From: Castor canadensis
Taxonomy: Eukaryota; Chordata; Mammalia; Rodentia; Castoridae
Assembly (NCBI RefSeq): GCF_047511655.1
Contig: NC_133399.1
Location: 4,715,333-4,779,332, forward strand
Direction: 5' to 3'
Length of the DNA: 64,000 bases
Notes under the pieces: generated by a model
Seen by the model: only the letters and a program-made list of their open reading frames with translations
Databases searched by the model: none
What the model was told of the DNA's origin: nothing
Translations under genes and position numbers: made by a program
Shown here: positions 12,825-25,859 of the stretch, piece after piece
Numbering within the stretch: the first letter of the stretch is position 1
Layout of the letters: each line of letters begins with the position of its first letter

Positions 12825-15140
12825 CTTTTTACTTATTTATTTATTATATGTGCATACATTGTTTGGGCCATTTCTTCCCCCTGCATCCACCCCCTCTTTC
12901 TCCCCCTCATCCCCCTCACTTCCAGGCAGAATGTGTTCTGCCCTCTTCTCCAATTTTGTTGAAGAGAAGACATAACCAATAATTAGAAAGACATAGCATT
13001 TTTGTTTATTTGAGATAAGGATAGCTATACAGAGATTCCTAGCATTGCTTCTATTCTCATGTGTATTGCAACCCAAATTGATTCATCTCTACCAGACCTC
13101 TTCACTTGTTCCCAATAACCTTCCCATATTGACTTCTGTTATTTTAAGGTTACTGTATTAGGTCCTTTACAGTGGGCACATCAAACACTTTCAAGTTTTG
13201 GGTTTCCTACCTTTCCCTATTCTTCCTGTATGTGTTCTCCCCTTAATATGTAACCCATGTCCAATAATATTACTGCATTTCTTTTAGGTCTAAAGTCCAC
13301 ATATGAGGGAGAATATATGATTTTTGACTTTCTGAGCCTGGCTACCTTCACTTAAGATGGTGTTCTCCAGTTCCATCCATTTATTTGTGAATGATAAGAT
13401 TTCATTTTTCTTTTTGGCTGAGTAAAATTCCATTGTGTATAAATACCACATTTTCTTAATCCATTCATCAGTAGTGGGACATCATGTCTGTTTCCATAAC
13501 TTGGCTATTGTGAATAGTGCTGCAATGAACATGGGTGTGCAGGTGCCTCTGGAGTAACCTGAGTCACATTCCTTTGGGTATATCCCTAGGAGTGGGATTG
13601 CTGAATCATATGGCAGATCTATGTTTGGTTCTTAAAGAAGTCTCCATATTGTTTTCTAGAGTGGTTGTAGTAGCTTGCATTCCCACAAAGAGTGTATGTT
13701 CATTTTTTCACACTCCTCACCAACATTTGTTGGTGATGTTTTTGATGATAGCTATTCTAACAGAGGTGAGGTGAAATCTTCGTGTGATTTTGATTTATAT
13801 TTCCTTTATGGCCAGAGATGGTGAACATATTTTCATGTGGTTTTTGGCCACTTGGATTTCTCATTTTGGAAAAATTCTATTTAGGTAAGTTGCCCATTTC
13901 TTTATTGATCATTGATTTTGAGGAGTTTAGTTTTTGGAGCTCCCTATATATTCTTGTTATCAGGCCTTTATCTGTTGTATAGCTAGCAAATATTTTCTCC
14001 CACCCTGTGGGTGGTCTCTTCAGCTTAGAGAACATTTCTTTTGTTGTGCAAAAGCTTTGTAATTTCATGTAGTCCCATTTGTCAATCCATTCTCTTAGTT
14101 GCTGAGGTGGTGGGTTCTATTGCAGAAGTCCTTGCCTATACCTATTGCTTCCAGAGTATTCCCTGTTCTTTCCTGTACTAACTTAAGAGTTTCATGCCTG
14201 ATATTAAGGTCTTTGATCCATTTTGAGTTGATACTAGTCAGGGTGATAAACATAAATCTAGTTTCAGTTTTCTGCAGGCAGGTATCCTCTTTTCCCAGCA
14301 ACAGTTCCTGAAGAGGCTGTCTATTTTCCATCATATGTTTTTGGGGCTTTGTCAAAAAGAAGTTGGTTATAGTTGTGTGGATTCATATCCGGGTAATCTG
14401 TTCTGTTCTACTGGTCTTCATATCTGTTTTTGTGCCAGAACCATGGTGTTTTTATTGCTATTGCTTTGTAATATAATTTGAAGTTGGGTATTGTGATACC
14501 TCCAGCATTGCTCTTTTTGCTGAGCATTACTTTGGCTATTCTCAGTCTCTCATGTTTCTATATGAACTTTAGGGTAGATTTTCAATCTCTGTGATGAATG
14601 TCATTGGGATTTTGATGGAAATTGCTTTGAACATGTAGATTGCTTTTAATGGTATAGCCATTTTTACTCTGTTGATTCTACCAAACTGTGAACATTAAAG
14701 ATCTTTCCACTTTCTGTAGTCTTCCTTAATCTCTTTCTTCAGAGGTTTGTAGTTCTCCTTGTAGATGTCATTCACATTCTTTGTTAAGTTTACTCCCAGA
14801 TATTTGACTTCTTTTAAGGCTATTGTACATGGAATTGTTTTCATATATTCTTTCTCAATTTATTCATTGTTGCTGTATAGAAAATCTAATGATTTTTTTT
14901 GTAAGTTGATTTTGTATCCTGCCACCTTGCTGAAGCTGTTTATGGTACCTAGGAGTTTTTGACTAAAGTGTTTTGGGTCTTTGAGGTATAGCATCATGTC
15001 ATCTGCAAATAGGGATATTTTGACAGTTTGTATTCCTTTTATTTCTTCTTCTTGCCTTATTTCTCTGGCTAGGAATTCCAGGACTACATTGAATAGGAAT
15101 GGGGATAGTGGACAGCCTTGTCTCATTTCTGATTTTAGTC
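12825..15140 (-). mobile_element. LINE-1 3' fragment, 5'-truncated
   Basis: Minus-strand LINE-1. The 3'UTR, with a C-rich plus-strand run, lies at 12825-13250. The ORF2 C-terminal part follows, and the reverse-transcriptase part is at 14860-15126, where [18 protein letters not shown] and the catalytic [11 protein letters not shown] are readable. Stops and frameshifts break the frame. Similarity stops abruptly near 15140, giving a 5'-truncated insertion of about 2.3 kb that cannot make a working ORF2 protein. It lies between the KRAB exons and where a finger exon might have been. Confidence 0.93.
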
Positions 15141-15974
15141 ACACTTGTCAGATTCCACATTGCAGGTCCACCCAATCACCCTTAAATGTCAAATAAAGAA
15201 GCATGGTGAAGGCAGGGAAAGGAGAATTAGTTCACAGCTAGGAATATGCTGTGGGAAGAGTCAGAGTAAGTACTCAGCTCATCTTCAGCCATCTACAGGG
15301 TATAGAAATAAGGTATAGATTTAAATAGGCAAAGCAGTGGAGGCAGGGATGAAAGGCATGCATAGTTAAACAGTTCCAGTCACAGGTGTGATCTAGTTGG
15401 TATTCACTCAGCTGTTGTTTTGGGAGGGATTCTGGCATTGTTATCTGGAGGATGGTCCATCCAAAGGTGGGTCTTCTATTGGGGTAGTTTTGGTTCCATT
15501 TTATAAAGTCCTTCCTAGATGTGAAGGACATCTAGGAAGAGAGATAGAAGATGACTGCAGAGTGAATGGCTCAGAGCAAAGACAGATCCAAAATGGAGAC
15601 ATGCCATGTTTTTCCTGCATTTAGTTAATTTGTGTGCTGGGTAAGGAGTCCATGCTTTTCAGCAAAAGCAGCTTGAGGAACTCCTCCATTGACAATCTAC
15701 ATTTCTCTGTCTCTTCATATTTGTTGTTATTTGTTCCTTGTGTGTAGAGAATGGATATCATCTTCATACAAAGTTTTTCCATGTTCCTGTTTCTTCACTA
15801 TATTTGCTTATAACTGTTTGGTTCTTCTTTAGGCTGATTCAGAAATCTGTTGTGAAATGTGTCTACTGCCTGAGACTTCAGAAAACCACATTCTCATTCT
15901 TTCCATTGACAAGCCACGTTTCTTTATATCTTCCAATTTATTGTGATTTATTTCCTTGTAGAGAGAGGACCTGT
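15141..15974. other. Intergenic, no gene seen
   Basis: No recognisable gene or repeat beyond short low-complexity stretches. Confidence 0.5.
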
Positions 15975-16700
15975 TAGTACTAGAAGTCAGATATCACCAT
16001 GTGTGATTCTTTTTATCTGTTGTTGAGATAGTGATATTAAAGTGTGTATGTCACCTCCTCGTGAACTTTGGACTGTAGCAATTTCCAAAGTGATGACTTT
16101 GGGAAGTATATTCTTCCCTAGGACAGAACTTTTACAAGATTTTATAATTTGCAAATGTATATATGACTGTGAAATCACCAGTATCAAAACAGGCAGGAAT
16201 GCTTCTCTGAATGTCACTGGTTGTTTTTCTAAGCCCCATTCAGGCAGTGTTTGAAATTAATCTAATGACTTGTTTCAGTGTGGTACCTCTCTATAACCTG
16301 TATGGAAGGCACAGCAAATGTGCTATGGCTTGCTGTCTGTTTTATACTGATGCCCAGAAGTTGGAGGGACTGTGGCAAGTTTGGATGGTGTCAGAGTTGA
16401 ATTGTAGGAGACTCAGTTGGTATTTGAAAGTTGGTTGATGTTGCCGGTACCACATACTTGTTATCAGAAGTGAAGGCAAATAAATACAGCACAGGTGATA
16501 ACATTTGGGGTCATTGGGGGAATGTTTGGTAATGTTACCAGAATGTACATTCTTAGTATTTATGTCTTATGTAAGGTGCATTCAGGCAGGACACTGAAGT
16601 TGGGCAAAAGTGAAGTATGGTTCCTTAAGAAAAGAGTAAACATTGACTACACAGGAATACATCTCTGAACATCCCTGAGAAACCCTGGTAGGGTTTTTGT
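15975..16700 (+). repeat. Segmental duplication, block delta copy 1
   Basis: It aligns with 45480-46290. Shared strings include 'gatgcccagaagttggaggg' (16350 and 45946) and 'ggggaatgtttggtaatgtt' (16518 and 46111). Non-coding. Confidence 0.8.
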
Positions 16701-17019
16701 AGATGAAACTAACTGATTCTGCTAAAGCCAGTTCCCTGGATATTTTGTCTTTGAAACTTGATTTCTCTCTGCCCTCAGCTTTTCTTCAGGGACACTTTGA
16801 TTTCTGTCACCTTTCTCCTGGATTCCTGGTGAAGCAAGTTAATGCTTCTCTGGACTGCCTCTATTCCCTTCAGTTTAAACACAATGCATTGCCTTTACAT
16901 CTTAATTCTCTGAGTGTGAAACAGTTGTTAACCTTAATCTTCTTGCCATTTTGTTTGTATGGGGGTTTCTCAGTGTATATCTTGCATTCAGAAATCTGAA
17001 GTACATGTATATGCTTCTA

Positions 17020-17170
17020 TTTTTTTATGATGATGAGCATGCATTACATGTTCTTCTCCTTTTTGGCTTGCACAATATGGAGAGAAGCCTACAAAAGGCT
17101 AAGAGCTCCCAAGAGATTCTGATAACCTACCTCTGCTCCATTGCTTCCCTGCTAATCTCCTTAAGCAGGC
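17020..17170 (+). repeat. Short duplicated block, copy 1
   Basis: It shares 'tatgatgatgagcatgcatt' (17027) and a stretch around 'cacaatatgga' and 'ggctaagagctc' with 26555-26715. Function unknown. Confidence 0.7.
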
Positions 17171-17680
17171 TGTTTTCCTTTCTGCCTTAAGATACTTGCT
17201 ACCTGCATGAGTAGGATGCTTCCTAATCCTATAGTTGTTTGAGGAATATGCCTTTGAATGTCCTTTTGCTTTTTATACCATATCACCATCAGTTTAAACC
17301 TCACATCCCAATCTCTGCAGGTGACCATAACAATGTGCTCTGTTAGCAATATACTAGTATTCACCTTCTGTATCTGTGTTTTCTTACAAAGACTTAAAAA
17401 TATTGTCTCCTGCCTGATTGCCAAGATACACTTTGACTTCTGTTGAGTGGGTGTTGGGTTATCTAGTACTGTGATCAGTGTTGCTTTCTTTTTTTACTAC
17501 CTGATCTGTGACTATGAGTCACATTGCTACATACAAGTGAGAGCAAAGAGAAAAATTGCTATTTCCTTCACAAGCTTATTTTTTGTGCACATTGTACACA
17601 AGGAAGTATGTTATAAAGGAATACATAGAATGTTTTTGGTAAGATTCAGTTATGAGAAGAGAAAGTCAAAAGTAACAGGC

Positions 17681-17734
17681 AAGAAGCTACAATCCGCTTA
17701 TGGAGTGGCTCAAGTGTTAAAGAAGCTACAATCC
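17681..17734 (+). mobile_element. Tiny SINE fragment between 15-bp direct repeats
   Basis: Perfect 15-bp repeats (17681-17695 and 17720-17734, 'aagaagctacaatcc') enclose 24 bases containing 'ggagtggctcaagtgtta', which matches the box-A start of the tRNA-like SINE end. The related copy near 60205 has only one version of the site. Confidence 0.65.
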
Positions 17735-18639
17735 TAGGAGAGAAAGAGAAGGAAGACATAGGGAGTGAAGACAGAGGGTGACAGGAAAATAGAAACACAA
17801 AAGGATGACAAAGTTTCTGTGGAAGTAGTCTCCAGCTGGAACTCCTGTTCCTTGGTGAGAAGAAAACCTGAAACTGCAAGTACAATGGTTATCCTGGTAG
17901 AGAATTGTGACCCCAATGCCTGTAATATCTCTATGTGCTCATACAATGGAATATTACACAGCTTCTTTGTGCAAAACAATTCAGGGATTCCCCCTGCCCT
18001 CAGAACACAATCTTCAAGTTGACTTCATGGTATGGAAAGTTCTTGCATCCTACTTGTCTGCTTTTAGGTCCCAAAACTACTTCATTAGCTTCTATCAGCT
18101 GACCAAGGCTCATTGGACAGTCACAAAACATAGCATATCTCTGTCAGCCAGAGTCTTTGCAATTTGTATATGTTCTACCTACAATTCTTTCATCCACACC
18201 CTGCCTCACCTGAAACAGAATTATATACACTCTAAATATTACTTCAGACATCACCCTCCCTTGATGCTGTCTCTCCAACAACCCAGTCATAACTGTATAT
18301 AGAATATTCCCAAAATGAACCATGTGAAGCTGAGAGCAGAAAATCCATTGGAACTTCAACACTGCTGACTGTTAACACCTATAGCAATTCCATATCAAAT
18401 AACCATATATTCATAATTTTTTACTGTCTTAAGAAATAAGAGGACAAAATAATGTGAGGTTGCAGGAGAGAGTGTTTGACAGATAGGCAAGGTTCACTGA
18501 AGCTTTTTATCTGGGGAACTTGGAAAAACAAGAAGTATTTCTCCAACCATGTTTCAACAATAATTCTACCACTCAAGAGCTTGAGCAAATCTATGCAGGT
18601 GTTCTGAGGATGGAAAGGAGAAACTCTCAATATGTGAAC

Positions 18640-18848
18640 TGAAGTCAGGAGCTGGTGGCTCACACCTGCAATCCTAGCTACTTGGAAGCAGAGATCATGA
18701 GTGTTACAGCTCAAAGTCAGCCCAGGCAAATAGTTCCCAAGATCATATCAGCACAAAATAGGGTGACAGCAGTGGTTCAAGTGATAGAGTGCCTACATAG
18801 CAAGTATGAGTTCCTGAGGTCAAATCCCAGTACCACCAAAAACTATTA
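18640..18848 (+). mobile_element. SINE, full length, direct
   Basis: It starts 'agctggtggctcacacctgc' and ends 'gaggtcaaatcccagtacca' plus a short A-rich tail. The related copy near 61.92 kb lacks it, so it inserted after that duplication. Confidence 0.85.
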
Positions 18849-19010
18849 GGATGAAAGATACACCATAAAGGGCTTGACAACCCACATAGATGGATTAGTC
18901 ATATACCAGGAACAGGCCAGGTAAAAGTCTGGGTGTGTGGCACATAGGAACTACCTTGTATGAGTGGCCTGTGTCATTCTATGATCCTAATTTCCATGAA
19001 GGTGTATATT

Positions 19011-20269
19011 GGCCTTGGTATTGATTTGTGGGGATTGGATAAAATTTACCTCCTGAATGTTCAATTGTATATTTCCATTTCTCTGGTAAAAACCTGAGAT
19101 AGGGCAGACTGTCTGTCAGTGAAAGAATAATGGGTTCCATTGACTTACCTTTATTGATGCTTCTGGTACTTGGAGGCCTGAGACTGGAAGGACTGAGGAC
19201 TCTACTGGGAAATGGTCTCATAGACCACATTCAGCAGCTCTGCTTTCATTCTTGGAAGTACTTCTTTTTGGGTCCACTGTACAGGAAGTAGTTCTGGTAT
19301 CTTGGTTGGGCATCCAGAGACCATCTTCAGTATCGTGGCTGCTACTTGTTCCCCTGTGTCTTCCCATTTCTAAGAAGAGATAAAGACAACATTAGGATGA
19401 AGGAATATCTCTTTCTTGCCATTCCGATCTAAACTTTTCTCACCAAAGCCAGCTTCTATTGTCTCAACACATGATTCAAAACAGAATCCTATCATCATGT
19501 CATATCTCAGAGTAGTGAGATCTTCCAGAAAAAGAAAGTGAGGCTCAGAGAAAAGAAATAATCTGACAGAGTTTCTATAGATCTTCACTGTTCTGTTAAT
19601 GACCTTGGCATCACATGAGATTTTCTAAAACATGGTTTCCTCTTTTTCTGTCTATGTCATACAGTCTCCTTTTCTGTCTTCAATACTGCAAGTGTGGAGA
19701 CAGCTTCATGAAGCCAGACAACTAATAGTTTTATTGTTCCTCAGTTTCTGCCTTGGAAAACAATCAGTATTCAATGACATCATTTCCAGTGCATGTAGAA
19801 CCCTTGTCACATGTGGTGGTCTTTGTCAGTCAACTGACTCCTTTCCACTCCCGTGTACTTTCTGTTCATCTTCTCTTTCCAGCGTTCATCTGCTCATTTA
19901 TTCCTCCTTTCATTCATTCACTGATTTATTCCAAATACTATCTCTTTATAAGGATATCAGAACAGAGGAAACAAAATGGGCTAATTCCTTTTCTTATCCA
20001 CAAAAATACACAAATACATAAAAAAAATTTCTAAGGGGCTGTGCATATAAAGCCACATGTAGGTAATCTGGATAAAGGACTTACACATTTGATACTGTCC
20101 TTTTGTCACTGGCTTAAAGTGACTAATGGGAGATGGTTCCTCTGTTGAATATTAAGCTCTGATTTGAGAAAGGATTCTCAAATGGAGAGGAGCTAGAAGA
20201 GATTAATGGGATCCCTGAGTTAAATCTTTCAGCTTCCTTGATCATACAGTAAATGATTGTGTTCCATTG
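19011..20269. other. Intergenic, no gene seen
   Basis: No supported gene. Overlapping frames of up to about 129 codons near 19.6-20.0 kb have no recognisable domain. Confidence 0.5.
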
Positions 20270-20970
20270 TTGGTATGTTTCGCTTCCTTGTCTGAAAGAG
20301 GATAGATTGAAATATAATGTGTGATGAAACCCTAATAATCTCCATTATTGCAACTTCTGAGTGAGGATATCAGCCCTCCATCTACATCCACTGTCCTTTC
20401 CTTCCCTGGCCTCCACTCTTTGCTTGAGTTTTCACCATCCAATATTGAATCTGGAAGTTTCTGGGCACATTTGTCTCATTTCCAGGAGGATTAAATAAGG
20501 TCCTACTGAGGATGATATGAAGCAGGTTAACAAAAGTACTGAAGTACTGAAATTTTCTACCAGCATGGACCATGTCAGTCATACCGGAGGAAGCCTGTGC
20601 TAGGAAGGCTGTTGCTGAATTCTGTTATTTGTGCTCCACACAGTCACATAAAGGATCCTCTTCAGTCATCCAAATCTTGGAGGCCAGGCCTTGTATCATA
20701 AGTCAATCCAAGAGTCTGTTTCATGTCAACACAAACTGTCTAATGAGGAAGACCACAGGTAGAAGTTCCAGGCCACTCACTGTGATTTTTGGGGCTTTTC
20801 ACAATATTTCTCTAGTGTCTACTGATGAGAGATGTCTCAGTTGTCTCAGCTATGACACCTCTGTGATTTCAACTGATTGCTTAACAACAGGGTGGATGCG
20901 TGGATTCACAGGAGGAAGAACTGATAAAAGGGAAACTGCAGTCATGGGAGGAAGGTGTTTGAAACAGAAA
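20270..20970 (+). promoter_or_regulatory. Decayed promoter/first-exon relic
   Basis: A diverged relative of the 43.6-44.2 kb block. The upstream part 'aggaggattaaataaggtcc' (20484) corresponds to 'aggaggagtattcgagaagg' (43790). 'aagtcaatccaagagtctgt' (20700) corresponds to the CCAAT region, and 'ctaatgaggaagaccacagg' (20740) to the second CCAAT and 'aatgaggagcgacagtgg'. Both CCAAT boxes are mutated. A 153-codon frame across it appears to be chance. Confidence 0.45.
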
Positions 20971-21721
20971 GCTTTAGTAGCATTACCTGGGCCCCCAATT
21001 CCACCCTTGGTCTGTTGTGGCCTGAAATCATAGAAGTAACCTAATTTATCATAAGCATTAAGTTTAGTGTGAAACTTTGGTTTGAAAGTATACCCTCTGA
21101 CAGGGCAGGTTAGTCTGAGAGAAGAATTTTCCCCCTGTCTTGAATGTTATGATATGTAGCCATCCTGGGATTTATTTTGTGTGTGTGTGAGTCTGAGCTA
21201 CTTTTTTAATCCTAAAACATAGACCCACCACAATTCAGACTGCATGAGGATACACAACCATTATCTGGGATCATGACAATAACAAGAGACAAGAATAGAA
21301 AAGAGAAATGTTTGACAGAGATCTAAGAGATGTATAATTATCTGGGAGCTTGCACTATTGGGGGCAAGTGGTCAGTTATTTGACCCTCACTGTAAAGAAG
21401 TAAGACCTATCCTTTGAGAATTATTGTGGGGGCTCCAACTGAGTGCCTAAGGCAGGCAGAATCCTTGGTTTATGAGTCTTCCTCTCTCCATTGTATGGTG
21501 TCCTGTTAGCTGAGGCCTCTGAGTTCAGGTCTGATGGAACACTATTCTATAGCTTCCTTGTGCCATGGTTTATTGTGAAGGTGTCTGTAAATATTCTGAA
21601 TCAGCGGCAGGTAGATTGTTTTATTCCTGTAGTTCTCACTTATAATGAAGACCTCAGTGGTGTATTTATTCCCCCATATTTTGAATGTATTCTTGGATAC
21701 CTCATTGATTGGAAATTTCTT

Positions 21722-21802
21722 TTGGTGGTACCTGGGTTTGAACTCTATGACACACATTTGCTAGGTAGGCACCCTACCATTTGAGCCACACTTCCAGTCC
21801 TG
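21722..21802 (-). mobile_element. SINE fragment, reverse
   Basis: 'ggtggtacctgggtttgaac', 'catttgctaggtaggcaccc' and 'tttgagccacacttccagtc' form the tRNA-like end of the SINE family in reverse. Confidence 0.8.
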
Positions 21803-22964
21803 AAGTTAAAAACTTTTTACACTCTGTCTTACAGTGTGTAAGTATTCTGAATGTGACTAAAATTTTCCTTTACTCAACTAGGATTAATGCTGTACATTTT
21901 CATGCCATGTTAAGGTTATTTTAATTCTAAGAATGGTTACCATTTTATTTGAGGCTGTTCTCATAGTGATGAATATCATCTTTTGTATGCAAGCCCTGGA
22001 CCAGGAACTCAAAGAATGCCTGATGTCATAGTTCAGAAAGTTGGAAAGAGAAAGTTGGCTTCATGGTCTAGACTTCTTGACTCTTCACTACAGAGTCTAC
22101 TCTTTTTCAGCCAAGCAAGTAAAAATATGCCAACACAGGAGATGCATTTAATACATATAGCAGAAATAGGAGTTACATGGCAGCAATATTCTATGCAGGA
22201 ATAAAGATGGACTAAAATCTTACCATTATCTAGCTCAGAAAAATAAACCACTTTATAAAGTGCACAATAAAATGCCAGTTTGAAGGTGAAACATAGTCCA
22301 TAGTTTTGCACAGCCTACTTGGATGTGCCAAAGACAGGATGCACTCAACTGTCTACAGTGAGTTAGGAGCAGGTAAGGATTTAGCTTGGGAGTTTGTCTT
22401 GCCCTGGTGCTCCTCCTTCAAGGACTGAAACAATCTCTCCTTCAACACCCTAGTATTTTCCATCAGGGAACTCTCACATGGAGCCACTTTAAGCTTCTGA
22501 TCTGAACAAAATGCCAAAATCCTGAGCACTTTGTCCAGGAAACTGTCTAAATCTGTCTTTGTCTAAGCCTATTCTTAAGAAATTTTTAATCATAGGAATG
22601 TTTCAATCTTAGACCAGAACCCCAAAGTGTGTCCCTGAGTGTGTCTTCTGTTTTCCAGTAAATGCTCTGCAGCTTCTTGCTGTCACCACTCCTCCTAAGC
22701 TGTTTTCATTATGGGAGCCCAGCTAGGAAAGAGAGCAATTGTGCAGAAACCAAAGGGGACCTTTTTGGCCCTCTGTCTGCAGGCTCAAGTTTGACCTCAG
22801 TGTAGAGTCATTGTCCTCATCCTTTTACTCTCTACTGCAAGTTACCCATGGACATCACATCAGTATTGATAATTTAGTCACACTTATGAATGATGGACCA
22901 GCAGTCTCTGATGCATCCTTCATGTATACATACCGTACAAAAGAAAACTACCCATATTCTTCAT

Positions 22965-24590
22965 ATTGTGGCTTATGCCTATAATTCTAATTACATGGAA
23001 AGCTGAGTTTGGGTAGATATCATTGAAGGGTAGTTTGGGCAAATAGTTCCTGTCACTCCATCTCTAAAATAACCAGAGCAAAATGGATGGCAGTAGAGCA
23101 CCTGGTTTGAAGGACAAAGCCATGAGTTCCGACCCAATCCCACAATCCCAAAAAAGCCAAATCTGAGATCTGTACTTTATAACTTTCTTACACTGGTGTA
23201 TTTTATTATTATCAAGAGAAACTGGTGTAACACAAGCAGGTTGTATGTTTAGTCCTTTCTTGAACCTATTAAGGAAAAGGGTTTGTGCTAGCAAAACAAA
23301 AACAAAAACAAAAAAAAGGTCTTGGTATTTATACACTCTTCCTGGATTTTAAGGATGACTTTTACTAGGAAAGGCTTTGCTAATGAACTGATCAATGGGT
23401 ATATAGCTAGGGAAAGGGATAGTCAGGGATATGTAAGAAAAGGAAAATAATGGTAACTCTATATAAGCAATGGATTTTGGAAGGTATTACCAGGACCCAG
23501 AAAATGGAAAGAATGGTACCTACATTTGATGGGACTGGAGGCTCTTCTTATTCAGAATACAGATAAACAATGAGAGAAGCTGCTACTGCTTATAATTTTG
23601 AGATCTCAGAAAAAGAGAGAAGATGATGGTTCAGAGACTGGTGAAGAACTCCTGGAATGAAAAACATGTTGAAAATTACTTCTAAATTGATCTTATGAAG
23701 TTTGAAATGGTGGATTCCAGGTGCTGGGAGGGCAGGAAACAGTACATTTGTTAGCTTTCAGTTTGTAACAAATTCATGAGGTAGTGAAGGTATAAGGGTT
23801 AAAATTGTTTTTTGGCTCCCAGTTATCTAGGTCCCCACTCATGATCAAGTGGCTATGTTGGGTTTAGACATGGGGCCCAACAGCACATAGAATGATTCAC
23901 ATCATGGTAGGGAACAGAAGAACAGAAGTAGAGAAGGGTCCAGTGAACTCCCTTGATGGCTTGTCCCAAAGATCTGAAGACTCATACTTGCTACAACTCT
24001 CGAATGCTTGAAAATCATCCAATAGTCCCAAGCAAGGGACAAATCCCTCACACCTTGGCTTTGGGTGACATTGCTTCAAATAGCACTAGACAGGAGGGAA
24101 TGGGTAGTGGTTTGTCAACAAGTAGTAAGTTACAGCAACAATCAGGAGTAGTACTTTCTGCACATGCAGATGTGTTTGCATTCTAAGGTTGTAACACTGT
24201 AGCTTTATCTAGGCAATATTATTTGTGCATGCCTAGGGTGGGTAGGATCAGTGTGTAATTTCTATATGTACCCAAAGTATTAAAGTCAAGCTTAGAGAAA
24301 GACTCATGGAAGTAGCCTCATGAAGAATGAGTTTATGAATATGACAGTTTCTCTTTTTCAGCACTTTAATGTAATTCCATGTGACTTTTCCCTCTGTTGA
24401 CTATTAAAGTCAACATTGAATGAGGGAGCATTATTACTATGTGAGGAAAAGGGCAAAGCAGGCATGCTGAATCCCCAGAGTTAAATCCTTAGGTGTCCCT
24501 GCTGCAGCACTGAGAATATTGCTCTGTGGAGCACCATTTCAGTTTTCAGTGTGGTCTCCAAGCTTGGGAATATGCTGTAACTTCTAAATG
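22965..24590 (+). repeat. Segmental duplication, block alpha copy 3 (partial)
   Basis: It aligns with 1735-3650 and 48525-50120, including the SINE at its left end (22968-23160). 'gtaagttacagcaacaat' recurs at 3226, 24125 and 49691. Non-coding. Confidence 0.85.
22968..23160 (+). mobile_element. SINE, full length, direct
   Basis: The same insertion as 1735-1928 and 48525-48720, carried by duplication. Confidence 0.75.
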
Positions 24591-24644
24591 TGAGTTTTCA
24601 TAGAGTTTATTTCTTTCATTCTTTTTTATTTGTATTATTTTGTT

Positions 24645-24755
24645 TAGTTAATTTTTTTTTTTTTTTGCAGTGCTGGAGAAGGGACCTATGGCCTTGCTCA
24701 TGCTAGGAAATTGAACAACCACTGAGCTCTTCATTTCTTTTCTCCAAGATTCACC
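24645..24755 (-). mobile_element. SINE fragment, reverse
   Basis: A T-run is followed by 'gcagtgctggagaagggacc' and 'ttgctcatgctaggaaattg'. A more decayed counterpart is at 8325-8400. Confidence 0.6.
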
Positions 24756-24809
24756 TATTTCATATTTCAGTGTTTTTGTGAAGGGCAAATAATTCATGAG
24801 CCCTCACCT

Positions 24810-24920
24810 CCAAAAATAAGCAGAGTAAAATGGACTGTAGGTGTGACTCAAGAGATAGGGAACTTATTTAGCAAGTATGACATCCTGAATTCAAAGCCCA
24901 GTCCCATCAAAAACAAAAGA
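24810..24920 (+). mobile_element. SINE fragment, direct
   Basis: The counterpart of 8475-8592, with box-B-like 'ctgaattcaaagcccagtcc' and an A-rich tail. Confidence 0.75.
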
Positions 24921-25859
24921 AAAATGCATTAACTAATGATTCATAACTCAATATACTTATCAGCCAACAGGATGCAATTGTTAACCAAATTCATTACTCA
25001 AAACCTGTCAAAAAATGTATTTGGTTAAGATAATGAATAATGCTGAAAATTCACCACATCCTAAGGTAGAAAATTCACTTTCAATAATAAAAGTATATAG
25101 AACGTAAATTCTCATATTCCTTGAGCAGCAGTGTTGCCAGTGTGAAGCTGCATATTACTTGAAAGCAGTGGAGTCACAAGTAAATACTAGGGGAGGTTCT
25201 CTCCTTTCTAAAGGTATAACTCTGGTAGTCACATGACCATTTTCTGTGCAGTGGTTTGATTTTGACATGCATAGTTATCCTAGGTTCACACTTAACTATG
25301 TACACATGAAGAAAATCTGAATGTCAAACTCTGGGAAAGCCACATTTTGGTAGTTTTCTTGAAAATGTGTTTGGCAATTGACAGTTTCTTTTGATTAGAA
25401 CCTTAAAGTGATGGAAGGAGATGGTCTTTCTGAGGAATATAAGGTGTATAAGTCTAGGAAATGAAATAGCAGGATACAATGGGCTCCCAGAGTTGTATCC
25501 TCAAGTTTCTTTGATGGTCACTGGGAATTTATGCCTTGCAGGTCTCCTGTTCAGTGCCCAGAGTGTTCTTCACCTTTGGAGTTGTGTTGAAACATGGGAA
25601 TATGGGTTTCCCTTGTGGTCTTGTGGAAAGAAGCCTCCTACTCTGTGCTTGTTCAAAGGTTGCTTTTCATCCCTCTTGATTGCTTTGTATAATTTGTTTC
25701 CATTTAATGCTACCTTCTCTTTATATTAAATAATTTAATGGTACATTTTCATGTTCATGGCTGAAAATGGACAAATAAATAAGTCTGAAAAAGCATTGGC
25801 CCTCTGCCTCATTCCAAATTTCTGATTTTGCACATCTGTCCTCAATCCACTTGCAGTAT

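Larger units (their letters stand above)
17640..19010 (+). repeat. Segmental duplication, block gamma copy A
   Basis: It aligns in pieces with 60165-60260 and 61250-62060, and its middle aligns with 28620-28990 ('agcttctttgtgcaaaac' at 17959, 28654 and 61262). It lacks about 0.9 kb present in the other two copies. Non-coding. Confidence 0.7.
24600..25690 (+). repeat. Segmental duplication, block beta copy 2
   Basis: It aligns with 8270-9300. It runs on into sequence (25650-25880) that matches 29860-30090, which leads towards a promoter relic there. Here that continuation is cut off by the LINE-1-derived insertion at 25.9 kb. Confidence 0.8.

Noticed and set aside
15397-15624. Small plus-strand frame next to a LINE-1
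   Set aside because: Short, overlapped by an equal frame on the other strand, no domain.
20572-21033. 153-codon plus-strand open frame
   Set aside because: It lies on a decayed copy of the promoter block; the aligned sequence in sister copies is not open, so it is not conserved coding sequence.
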